DNA from: Bacilli bacterium
Lineage (GTDB): Bacteria > Bacillota_I > Bacilli_A > RFN20 > CAG-826
Assembly: GCA_016302065.1 (NCBI GenBank)
Contig: JAEDOI010000046.1
Location: 1 to 6,394 of the forward strand
Direction of reading: 5' to 3'
DNA length: 6,394 nucleotides
Part shown: piece by piece, positions 1-6,394 of the stretch
Layout: each line of letters starts with the position of its first letter
Position numbering within the stretch: position 1 is the stretch's first letter
Translations under genes and position numbers: made by a program
The notes under the pieces: generated by a model
Database searches by the model: none
Told to the model about the DNA's origin: nothing
The model's input: the letters and a program-made list of their open reading frames with translations, nothing else

Positions 1-744
1 TCTCATGATGGATATTATAAAAATTATAAAGAATTGTATGAATATGTTGATGCTTTATTTTTAGGTCATTCACATCGAAAATTAGAAGGAGAATATAATA
101 GAATTCCTTATATTCAAGGTGGAGAAAATGGTAATTATATTTCTAATATCAGTTTAAATTTAAAGTTAGATAAAGATACTAATAGATATAAAGTTGTTAA
201 ATCTTCTACTAATAATATTAATACTTTTTCAACTTGTTTAACTTCATCAAGCAAAGTTGATAATGTTTATAATAAGTATAAAGATCAAATAGAATCAAAA
301 AGAGATGAAGTTTTATATAATTTTAAGGCACCTGTTTCTGAAGCAGAATTTGGACTATATATTTCTAAAGCATTGAAAGATTTTGTAAATGAAAATGATA
401 ATATATTCAAATATAAAGTTTCTTCAGGAATTATGAATGGTGGAGGCGTGAGAAGTGATATTCCAATTGGAGAATTCACTTATGGTGATTTAATTAAAAT
501 TTATCCATTTGAGAATGTAACAACTATTTTAAAAATGGATAAGAGTCAATACGACACATTTACAACATCTAGTGGAATGTATATTGTAAAAGACGATATA
601 CCAAGTGCAACTGATGGATATTATTATGTAGTTACAAATGACTATAGTGGCTATAAAGCAAACTACACTTCTTTATTTGCATATGATGATTATTTGATTA
701 GAGATATTGTTAGTTCAAATTTAAAAATAAGGGGTTATTACTAA
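1..744 (+). CDS. 5'-nucleotidase / metallophosphatase family protein, C-terminal part (5' end outside window)
   Basis: This is the 3' part of a gene of the UshA/YfkN-like 5'-nucleotidase family, secreted enzymes that remove phosphate from nucleotides so the nucleoside can be taken up. The frame is open from base 1, so the TTG at 34 is not a real start. Visible residues 1-25 hold the last metal-ligand motifs of the calcineurin-like phosphoesterase domain: a His in SHDG (residue 2) and GHSH (22-25). The 5'-nucleotidase C-terminal domain follows, with NGGGVR at 146-151 and PFEN at 169-172, matching the family's NGGG(I/V)R and PFxN substrate-site motifs. The GGDG(Y/F) motif common near the end of this domain is not obvious; an aromatic-rich SGYKANY stretch lies there. 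The protein stops soon after the domain, with no LPxTG anchor or C-terminal membrane helix. The signal peptide and first metal ligands are outside the window. The family is well supported, but the substrate is not known. Confidence 0.9.
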   Translation, partial: SHDGYYKNYKELYEYVDALFLGHSHRKLEGEYNRIPYIQGGENGNYISNISLNLKLDKDTNRYKVVKSSTNNINTFSTCLTSSSKVDNVYNKYKDQIESKRDEVLYNFKAPVSEAEFGLYISKALKDFVNENDNIFKYKVSSGIMNGGGVRSDIPIGEFTYGDLIKIYPFENVTTILKMDKSQYDTFTTSSGMYIVKDDIPSATDGYYYVVTNDYSGYKANYTSLFAYDDYLIRDIVSSNLKIRGYY

Positions 745-766
745 TATATTTTAGAATTAATAATGC

Positions 767-798
767 AAAATCAAGACAACTAGATTTGTCTTGATTTT
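767..798 (+). terminator. Rho-independent terminator after the 5'-nucleotidase gene
   Basis: A perfect 13-bp inverted repeat (AAAATCAAGACAA at 767-779, TTGTCTTGATTTT at 786-798) encloses a 6-base loop. It starts 22 bases after the nucleotidase stop. The 3' arm ends in TTTT, and the bases beyond are T-rich but interrupted (AAAGTTGTTTTC). The A-run on the 5' side and T-run on the 3' side would let it work in either direction, but only the plus-strand gene upstream needs it. The isolated position between two transcription units supports terminator function. Confidence 0.8.
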
Positions 799-818
799 AA
801 AGTTGTTTTCTATATAAT
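791..818 (+). promoter_or_regulatory. Predicted sigma-A promoter for the ABC exporter operon
   Basis: A consensus -10 box, TATAAT, lies at 813-818. A fair -35 box, TTGATT (791-796), sits 16 bases upstream of it. The -35 box lies inside the 3' arm of the terminator hairpin. Transcription should start about 6-8 bases after the -10, near 824-827, almost on the ATG at 828. TATAAT-like strings are common in AT-rich DNA. The exact consensus match, the reasonable spacing and the position just after a terminator and before a gene make this one credible. Confidence 0.6.
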
Positions 819-827
819 AAACATATT

Positions 828-2642
828 ATGAATGAAAAAAGAAAAACTATTAAATTAATTTTAAGCAATGTGAAAGGATATAAAGCGGAAACAACTTTAT
901 CTATTGTTTTTATTGTTTTAGAAGCTGTATGTGAATGTATCATTCCTTTTATTATGTCTAAATTATTAAATGCTCTTTCTAATTATGCATTAAGTGGATT
1001 AAATTTTGATTTAATGATAAATGATTTAATATTGTTTGGATGCATTCTTCTAATTTTAGCTATTGCTAGTTTTTGTGGTGGTGTATTCGCTGGAAGATTT
1101 TCAGCTAAAGCTGGATGTGGATTTGCTAAAAATTTAAGAGAATCAATATTTATTAAAACCACTAAATTTTCTTTTACAAATATTGATAAATTCTCCAGTT
1201 CAAGTTTAATTACAAGACAAACATTTGATGTTTCAAATATTCAACAATCGTTTATAATGTTAACTCGAATTGGTGTTAGATCGCCAATTATTTTTATTTT
1301 TTCATTTGTAATGTCAATTATTATTGCTCCTTCTTTTGCTCCAATTATTTTAGCAATTATTATACCTCTAGTTGTAATTCCTGCAGCAATTATTATTAAA
1401 ATTTGTACTAAAAGGTTTATGGTTTTGTTTGACCTTTACGATGAAATAAATGAAAAAGTTGAAGAAAATGTTAGAGGCATTAGAGTTGTAAAAACTTATG
1501 CAAGAGAAGACTATGAAAAAGAAAAATTTGAAAAAGAATCTTTAAAGATGGCTAAAGGTTTTAGAGTAGTTGAACAATTATTAAGTGCAACAAATCCTAT
1601 TATTCAAACTATTATGTATATTTCGATTTGTATTATTCTTTTTGTCGGAACAACAATTATTATTAATTCAAGTGACTACGATGCAATAAATGATGTCATT
1701 ACTTTTCATAGTTTAAAAATAGGAGATGTTTCTTCTTTGATTACATATTGTGCACAAGTGTTATCTTCATTAATGATGTTAAGTATGATTCTTTTCTTCC
1801 TTATTATGGCTCTTCCTTCAATAAAAAGGGTTGGAGAAGTTTTAATTGAAGAACCTACTATCAAAGTAAATGAAAATGCAATTAAAGATATTAAAAATGG
1901 TGATATTGAATTTAAAAATGTTAATTTTAAATATGATTTAAATGCTGATAAATATGCTTTGAAAGATGTTAACTTTAAAATAAATAGTGGGGAAACAATA
2001 GGGATAATTGGAGGAACTGGGAGTAGCAAGACTACTTTAGTAAATTTAATTTCAAGATTTTATGATACTACAAGTGGAGAAGTTTTAGTAGGCGATGTCA
2101 ACGTTAAAGATTATGATTTAGTTGCTTTAAGAGACTCAATTAGCGTTGTTTTACAAAAGAATGTACTATTTAGTGGAACAATTGAAGAAAACTTAAAATG
2201 GGGCAATAAAGAAGCAACAATGGAAGAAATTAATCATGTTTGTGATATTGCTCAATGCACTCCTTTTATCAATCAATTTAAAGATGGATTGAATCATAAA
2301 ATTGATCAAGGTGGAACTAATGTAAGTGGTGGTCAACGTCAAAGACTTTGCATTGCTAGAGCTTTACTTAAGAATCCTAAGGTTTTGATTTTAGATGATT
2401 CAACCAGTGCTGTTGATACAAAAACTGATGCTTTTATAAGAAAAGGCTTAAAAGAGTATTTGCCATCTGTTACGAAAATTATTATTGCTCAACGTATAAA
2501 TTCAGTTTCTGATGCCGATAGAATTATTGTTATGGATAAAGGAATGATAGTAGGAATTGGAACTCACGAAGAATTGCTTAAAACTAATTCGATTTATCAA
2601 GAAGTTTATGCAATTCAATCAAAAATTGGAGGTGCTAAGTAA
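828..2642 (+). CDS. ABC exporter half-transporter (permease-ATPase fusion), degenerate-site subunit of a heterodimer
   Basis: This is a 604-residue type I ABC exporter half: six membrane helices (about residues 22-48, 66-88, 150-170, 172-192, 255-280 and 305-335), then a nucleotide-binding domain. Visible motifs are A-loop Tyr376, Walker A GGTGSSKT (395-402, Ser400 where Gly is usual), Q-loop Gln443, signature VSGGQ (499-503) and Walker B LILDD (Asp523). Asp524 replaces the catalytic Glu, and Gln555 replaces the switch His. This is the pattern of the non-catalytic subunit in heterodimers such as TM287/288, BmrCD and LmrCD. The partner is the next gene, whose ATG overlaps this TAA by one base. 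Such pairs usually export drugs, lipids or peptides, but the substrate cannot be read here. The ATG at 828 is the first in-frame start after the terminator. No Shine-Dalgarno sequence precedes it, and the predicted promoter lies so close that translation may be leaderless. Confidence 0.95.
   Translation: MNEKRKTIKLILSNVKGYKAETTLSIVFIVLEAVCECIIPFIMSKLLNALSNYALSGLNFDLMINDLILFGCILLILAIASFCGGVFAGRFSAKAGCGFAKNLRESIFIKTTKFSFTNIDKFSSSSLITRQTFDVSNIQQSFIMLTRIGVRSPIIFIFSFVMSIIIAPSFAPIILAIIIPLVVIPAAIIIKICTKRFMVLFDLYDEINEKVEENVRGIRVVKTYAREDYEKEKFEKESLKMAKGFRVVEQLLSATNPIIQTIMYISICIILFVGTTIIINSSDYDAINDVITFHSLKIGDVSSLITYCAQVLSSLMMLSMILFFLIMALPSIKRVGEVLIEEPTIKVNENAIKDIKNGDIEFKNVNFKYDLNADKYALKDVNFKINSGETIGIIGGTGSSKTTLVNLISRFYDTTSGEVLVGDVNVKDYDLVALRDSISVVLQKNVLFSGTIEENLKWGNKEATMEEINHVCDIAQCTPFINQFKDGLNHKIDQGGTNVSGGQRQRLCIARALLKNPKVLILDDSTSAVDTKTDAFIRKGLKEYLPSVTKIIIAQRINSVSDADRIIVMDKGMIVGIGTHEELLKTNSIYQEVYAIQSKIGGAK
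2628..2633 (+). promoter_or_regulatory. Strong Shine-Dalgarno sequence for the second ABC subunit
   Basis: GGAGGT lies 8 bases before the ATG at 2642. It is part of the last codons of the upstream subunit, where it encodes Gly-Gly. With the TAATG overlap, this fixes the start of the second subunit and suggests coupled translation of the two halves. It contrasts with the first gene, which has no such site. Confidence 0.85.
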
Positions 2643-4522
2643 TGAAAAATTTATTTAGATTAATTAAAGATTACTTTAAAGCTCATCCAGTTGTTTTAAC
2701 TATTGTCGTAATTTGTGCATTTTTAAATGCCTTAGCAGCAATTATTGCTCCGATTATGTTACAAAATACAGTTAATTTAATAGAAATTGGTATAAAGGAA
2801 GGATTTAAAGCAATTAGTAATGATTTCTTCTTATATTTAACTTTAATGATAACTTTCTATGCTATATCAATTGCAAGTGGATTTACATATTCCCAATTAA
2901 CTGCTCGTTATGCTCAAATGTATCTTCATGAATTAAGAGTTAGAGTTTTTTCTCACCTTGAAGATCTTCCAATTTCTTATTTTGATAAAAATGAAAAAGG
3001 GTCAATTATGTCAACATTTACTAATGATATTGATACAATTAGACAATTATTGAGCCAAACACTTGCTGATTTCCTTATTTGTTTTGTAGCTTTCGTTTCG
3101 GTATTTGCAACAATGATTTATTCAAGTATTTATCTTTCTATTGTTGTATTAATTGGGACTGTAGCTATGGTTTTAGTTTCTAAACATGTTGGAAGTAGAA
3201 GTGCTAAAGGATTTATGAATACCCAAGTAATTTTAGCTAAAGAAGAAGGTTATGTTGAAGAAATGATGAATGGTTTAAAAGTAGTTAAATCATTTAATCA
3301 TGAAGATGAAGCTATAATTAAATTTAAAGAAATAAATAACAAATTAGAATATGAAAGTTGTAATGCAAATAAATATTCTAATATTCTTATGCCTATTATG
3401 GGGAATATTGGAAACTTATTATATATTGCTGTAATTGTTGTAGGAACTTTATTATTTGTATTTAAGGTAGATAATCTTTCAATTAGAGGCCTCCAACCAA
3501 TTAATATAGGAATTTTGGTTTCGTTCCTTCCAATGGTAAAGCAATTTACAAATAATGTTGCTCAAGTTTCTAATCAAGTTAATCCTATAGCAATGGCAAT
3601 AGGAGGAGTTAGCAGAGTTTATAAACTTCTTGATGAACCAGTTGAAGTTGATGAAGGTTATGTTACTTTAATAAGGGCTTATATTGATGAAAATGGCATT
3701 ATTAAAGAAATTGAAGATAAAAACAAAACCAATTGTTGGGCTTGGAAACATCCTCATAAAGAAAGTGGTGATATAACTTATACTTTACTTAAAGGTGATA
3801 TTGTTCTTGATGATGTTGATTTTGGTTATAATGACAAGCGCCTTGTTTTACATAATGTTTCAGTTTATGCTAAACCTGGTCAAAAAATTGCTTTTGTTGG
3901 AGCAACTGGAGCTGGAAAAACAACAATTACTAACTTAATTAATCGATTTTATGATATTGCCGATGGAAAGATTAGATATGATGGAATTAATATTAATAAG
4001 ATTAAAAAGAAAGATTTAAGAAGAAGTTTAGGTGTTGTTCTTCAAGATACCAATTTGTTTAGTGGAACTATTATGGATAATATTAGATACGGAAGACTTG
4101 ATGCAACTGATGAAGAATGCATCAAAGCCGCTAAACTTGCTAATGCTGATAGCTTTATCACTCGTTTACCATCAGGATATAATACATATATTAAGGGGAG
4201 TGGTTCTAATTTAAGTCAGGGACAAGCCCAATTATTAAATATTGCTCGTGCTGCAGTTAGTTTATGCCCAACATTAATTCTTGATGAAGCAACATCAAGT
4301 ATTGATACTAGAACTGAAGCTATTGTCCTTTCTGGAATGGAAAACTTAATGAAAGGAAGAACTGTATTTTTAATTGCTCATAGACTATCAACAATAAAAG
4401 ATGCTGATGCAATTATGGTTCTTGAAAATGGTAGAATTATCGAAAGAGGAACCCATGAGCAATTAATTTCATTAAAGGGTTATTATTATCAACTATATAC
4501 TGGTAAATTTGAATTAGAATAA
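2642..4522 (+). CDS. ABC exporter half-transporter (permease-ATPase fusion), catalytic subunit of a heterodimer
   Basis: This is a 626-residue type I ABC exporter half: six membrane helices (about residues 17-45, 65-90, 140-160, 162-182, 252-275 and 288-312), then a nucleotide-binding domain. Motifs are Walker A GATGAGKT (420-427), Q-loop Gln468, Walker B LILDE with Asp548 and catalytic Glu549, and switch His580, all canonical. Its signature is LSQGQ (524-528) instead of LSGGQ. In the dimer this altered signature faces the upstream subunit's degenerate Walker site, while this subunit's intact Walker motifs face the upstream VSGGQ, giving one active and one inactive ATP site. Residues about 339-384, between the membrane and ATPase domains, form an extra segment with a CWAWKHPH motif (365-372). 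I recall similar insertions in many Firmicute homologues, so it is probably a family trait. The start is supported by GGAGGT and by the one-base overlap with the upstream stop. Membership is certain; the substrate is unknown. Confidence 0.95.
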   Translation: MKNLFRLIKDYFKAHPVVLTIVVICAFLNALAAIIAPIMLQNTVNLIEIGIKEGFKAISNDFFLYLTLMITFYAISIASGFTYSQLTARYAQMYLHELRVRVFSHLEDLPISYFDKNEKGSIMSTFTNDIDTIRQLLSQTLADFLICFVAFVSVFATMIYSSIYLSIVVLIGTVAMVLVSKHVGSRSAKGFMNTQVILAKEEGYVEEMMNGLKVVKSFNHEDEAIIKFKEINNKLEYESCNANKYSNILMPIMGNIGNLLYIAVIVVGTLLFVFKVDNLSIRGLQPINIGILVSFLPMVKQFTNNVAQVSNQVNPIAMAIGGVSRVYKLLDEPVEVDEGYVTLIRAYIDENGIIKEIEDKNKTNCWAWKHPHKESGDITYTLLKGDIVLDDVDFGYNDKRLVLHNVSVYAKPGQKIAFVGATGAGKTTITNLINRFYDIADGKIRYDGININKIKKKDLRRSLGVVLQDTNLFSGTIMDNIRYGRLDATDEECIKAAKLANADSFITRLPSGYNTYIKGSGSNLSQGQAQLLNIARAAVSLCPTLILDEATSSIDTRTEAIVLSGMENLMKGRTVFLIAHRLSTIKDADAIMVLENGRIIERGTHEQLISLKGYYYQLYTGKFELE

Positions 4523-4534
4523 TTATTAATTATT
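4518..4534. terminator. Weak all-A/T inverted repeat between convergent gene ends
   Basis: AATAATT (4518-4524) and AATTATT (4528-4534) can pair as a 7-bp stem with a 3-base loop across the three-base gap between the ABC operon stop and the MATE gene stop. It is the only symmetric element at this junction and could act in either direction. A stem of A-T pairs alone is unstable and easily arises by chance here, so a terminator role is doubtful. Confidence 0.2.
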
Positions 4535-6037
4535 GTTTATATTATTATCTATATTATTGTTTTCAATTGATTTATACGAAGAGTCTTTATTCTTTTTCTT
4601 TAAGTATACAAGCAAAGGAACAACAAGTATTAAAGCACCAATTATCCAAGCAAATCCATCAGCAAAACTAAGTCCTGCAAAACTAATTTCTGAATATGGA
4701 TTGCTTGGATTTAATAATGTTGGGAAAAATAATACTGCTAAGATTCTTGCAACTAATTCTCCGACTCCTGCTAAAAATGGAAAGAGTGGTTTTGAGAATC
4801 CTTGTAGACAATTACGAGCATAAATAAGGCTAAATAAAACGATTCCTAAAGGTAATGAGACATATAAATATATGGAACCATATTTTATAGTTTCTTTTGT
4901 TATGTGATCTACTTTTAAAAATAAGTGGACAAATGCACCATTTATTGTAAAAAGTAAACCACTAATTGTTATAATAGCATATAAAATTAATCCAATTATA
5001 AAACCTTGTTTTATACCTTTATTTAATCTCTCTAAGTTTTTAATTCCATCGTTTTGGGCAACGTAAGCAAGAATTGATGAAGCAAGAGCAAAATAAGCTG
5101 TATTTAAAAAATTTTGTAATTTACAAGCAGCACCATATCCATCTTGGACATAATGATAAACTGTGTTTCCATCAGTAAAATTATTTACATCAAATTGAAC
5201 TATACCATTTTGCATTATAACAATTCCAATAGCTAAAATTGAATATTGAAGACCTAATGGAATTGAAATTTTAATATGATATAAGAAGTCTTTTGATGAA
5301 AAATGAAAATCTTCTTTAGTTAACCTAATAAATTTATATTTTTTAAAAGTGTAAATAAAACATAGAATAGAGGAAATTATCCAAGAAATTACAGTAGCAA
5401 AAGCAACACCAAATACTTTTAAATCAGCACCTTTAAAAGTTAAAGCAAAAATAATATCTAAAACTATATTTAAAATATTACTAATAACTAAAAATATTAA
5501 AGGAGTAACGCTATCGCCAATTGAACGACAAATATTAATAATTAAGTTATATGATATACATCCAAATAATCCAGCAATTATTGTGATCATATATATTTTT
5601 CCAGCAGTAAACGAAATTGAATCAACATTTTCATTTAAACCAACAGAATTAAGTAAAGGGTTAATAAAAATTAAGCCTAATATAGTAAGTATAATAGTAA
5701 TTAAAAAACAAATAATTATGCATTGAGCGATACTTTTTCTTAAAGATGCATAATCCTTTTTAGAAAATCTATTTGCAATAGCTACGCTTAAACCAATAGT
5801 TGTGCCTCCTGCAAATTGAATTATTAAAAAAGACAAAGGATTAGTATCATTAATTCCAGCAAATTGTTGTGGAATTGTTTGACCAACGACTATTGCATCA
5901 GCAAGATGATAAACTTGATTAATTAAATTGGATAATAAAATTGGTAAAGCAAAAAGTATGATAACTTTATAGGGTTTACCTTTGGTTAAATCAATAGGAG
6001 CAAATATCTTTTTTATAGTTGAAATAAATTTATTCAT
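4526..6037 (-). CDS. MATE family multidrug/ion antiporter
   Basis: This is a 503-residue integral membrane protein with about 12 hydrophobic segments in two six-helix halves, as expected for MATE exporters, which use an H+ or Na+ gradient to expel drugs or metabolites. The N-terminus (FALPILLSNLINQVYHLADAIVVG, 29-52, split here between helix 1 and the loop after it) is the hallmark MATE opening. The second half opens near 255-280 with SIPLGLQYSILAIG. Between helices 7 and 8, about residues 281-300 form a polar loop. The C-terminus (about 479-503) is a charged then Asn-rich tail, with 8 Asn in the last 12 residues. I chose the ATG at 6037, preceded by GGA four bases upstream. A TTG at 6046 would add three residues. 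Either start overlaps the stop of the upstream minus-strand gene, suggesting an operon with coupled translation. The gene converges on the ABC operon with only three bases between stops. The ion and substrate cannot be told from sequence. Confidence 0.93.
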   Translation of the reverse strand: MNKFISTIKKIFAPIDLTKGKPYKVIILFALPILLSNLINQVYHLADAIVVGQTIPQQFAGINDTNPLSFLIIQFAGGTTIGLSVAIANRFSKKDYASLRKSIAQCIIICFLITIILTILGLIFINPLLNSVGLNENVDSISFTAGKIYMITIIAGLFGCISYNLIINICRSIGDSVTPLIFLVISNILNIVLDIIFALTFKGADLKVFGVAFATVISWIISSILCFIYTFKKYKFIRLTKEDFHFSSKDFLYHIKISIPLGLQYSILAIGIVIMQNGIVQFDVNNFTDGNTVYHYVQDGYGAACKLQNFLNTAYFALASSILAYVAQNDGIKNLERLNKGIKQGFIIGLILYAIITISGLLFTINGAFVHLFLKVDHITKETIKYGSIYLYVSLPLGIVLFSLIYARNCLQGFSKPLFPFLAGVGELVARILAVLFFPTLLNPSNPYSEISFAGLSFADGFAWIIGALILVVPLLVYLKKKNKDSSYKSIENNNIDNNINNN

Positions 6038-6392
6038 TGTATCCAATAATCTCTAATTTTTGAAGATACATAGCTCTAGATGAAGTATTACTTAATGTAA
6101 GAGTGGATGCTTCTTCATTTAAGCAATATGTTGCTTTAATTTCACTAATATTATAATCATTAACAGATACTTCTTCGTTCATTGTAGAACTAACGTTTAA
6201 TTCTAATGTAGCATATAAGGTATCGTAAGAAGTATTTTTTAATGATGTAATAATGATTTTAGTAATTTTTTTAATTGAAGAAGAAATAATAAAATTATCA
6301 GTTGTTTCTTTTTTAATTTGAATGCAATTTAAATAATCTTTATTTCCTGTTAAACCAACATTTGTTGAATACTCTAATGTAATATCGTTTAC
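6030..6392 (-). CDS. C-terminal part of an unrecognised, probably exported beta-rich protein (5' end outside window)
   Basis: A minus-strand frame is open from the window edge (first full codon 6392-6390) to TAA at 6032-6030, giving 120 residues and no start of its own. An open run of this length is unlikely by chance in such AT-rich DNA. It ends by overlapping the MATE ATG by eight bases, a normal arrangement for genes of one operon. The sequence is rich in Thr, Ser, Ile and Asn, with alternating hydrophobic residues (for example KKITKIIIT and ATLELNV), and ends in TLTLSNTSSRAMYLQKLEIIGYNE (split as TLTLSNTSS, then RAMYLQKLEIIGYNE). This looks like a beta-sandwich tail domain of the sort found at the ends of secreted Firmicute nucleases and other surface proteins. 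That resemblance is an impression, not a family assignment. It has no membrane helix or LPxTG motif. The catalytic or main domain must lie to the right of the window. Confidence 0.75.
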   Translation of the reverse strand, partial: VNDITLEYSTNVGLTGNKDYLNCIQIKKETTDNFIISSSIKKITKIIITSLKNTSYDTLYATLELNVSSTMNEEVSVNDYNISEIKATYCLNEEASTLTLSNTSSRAMYLQKLEIIGYNE

Positions 6393-6394
6393 AA

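Noticed and set aside
285..479. Minus-strand open frame of 64 codons inside the nucleotidase gene
   Set aside because: It lies wholly antisense to a well-supported conserved domain (it is opposite the NGGGVR region) and has no independent support.
776..806. Alternative pairing ACAACT (776-781) with AGTTGT (801-806) that would compete with the terminator stem, suggesting an attenuator
   Set aside because: Six base pairs across a 19-base gap cannot compete with a 13-bp perfect stem, and no leader peptide or riboswitch-like structure accompanies it.
1706..2029. Minus-strand open frame of 107 codons inside the first ABC gene
   Set aside because: It is antisense to the linker and Walker A region of a clear ABC ATPase; its composition is that expected of a shadow frame.
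2010..2033. GSSK instead of GSGK in Walker A of the first ABC subunit, considered as a sequencing error or inactivating mutation
   Set aside because: The variant fits the degenerate ATP site of heterodimeric exporters and occurs with two other matched substitutions, so it is more likely inherited than an error.
3731..3757. Possible Mycoplasma-type recoding of TGA as Trp, given the AT-rich, Mollicutes-like composition
   Set aside because: Trp is encoded by TGG here and elsewhere, and the genes contain no in-frame TGA, so the standard bacterial code is sufficient.
4032..4214. Plus-strand open frame of 60 codons inside the second ABC gene
   Set aside because: It is an out-of-frame shadow covering the region from the Q-loop to the signature motif of the real gene.
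4533..4823. Plus-strand open frame of 96 codons opposite the MATE 3' end
   Set aside because: It is antisense to helices 10-12 of the MATE protein; the hydrophobic start merely mirrors the low-complexity tail.

Overview
The window is a strongly AT-rich stretch of bacterial chromosome. Codon choice is A/T-biased, all five visible stop codons are TAA, and Trp is TGG with no in-frame TGA, so the standard bacterial code applies. The protein families and base composition suggest a low-GC Firmicute, plausibly one of the uncultured gut Bacilli related to Mollicutes and Erysipelotrichia (RF39-like). This placement is inference. I see no IS elements, CRISPR arrays, tRNA or rRNA genes, and no phage genes.

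Layout. (1) At the left edge, on the plus strand, is the 3' part of a secreted 5'-nucleotidase/metallophosphatase gene. It carries the end of the metal-binding domain (GHSH motif) and a C-terminal 5'-nucleotidase domain. (2) An 83-base gap follows, holding a 13-bp perfect terminator hairpin. Its 3' arm overlaps a probable -35 box, and a TATAAT -10 lies just downstream. The -10 is so close to the next ATG that the mRNA may be leaderless. (3) Two plus-strand ABC exporter half-transporters overlap by one base (TAATG). Their nucleotide-binding domains are complementary. The first has lost the catalytic Glu and switch His but keeps SGGQ. The second keeps Glu and His but has LSQGQ. Together they should form an asymmetric heterodimer of the TM287/288, BmrCD or LmrCD type. 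(4) Convergent to these, only three bases away, is a minus-strand 12-TM MATE-family efflux transporter. (5) Its start overlaps the 3' end of a further minus-strand gene that runs off the right edge. That gene is visible only as a 120-residue beta-rich C-terminus, probably from an exported protein, with no family recognised.

Functionally, the centre is an efflux neighbourhood: one ATP-driven heterodimeric exporter and one ion-coupled exporter on opposite strands. The flanking genes look like surface or secreted proteins, the left one for nucleotide salvage. Nothing here requires a new biological system. The most interesting points are the possible leaderless start, the terminator/promoter overlap, the near-abutting convergent ends, and the partial overlapping gene at the right edge.
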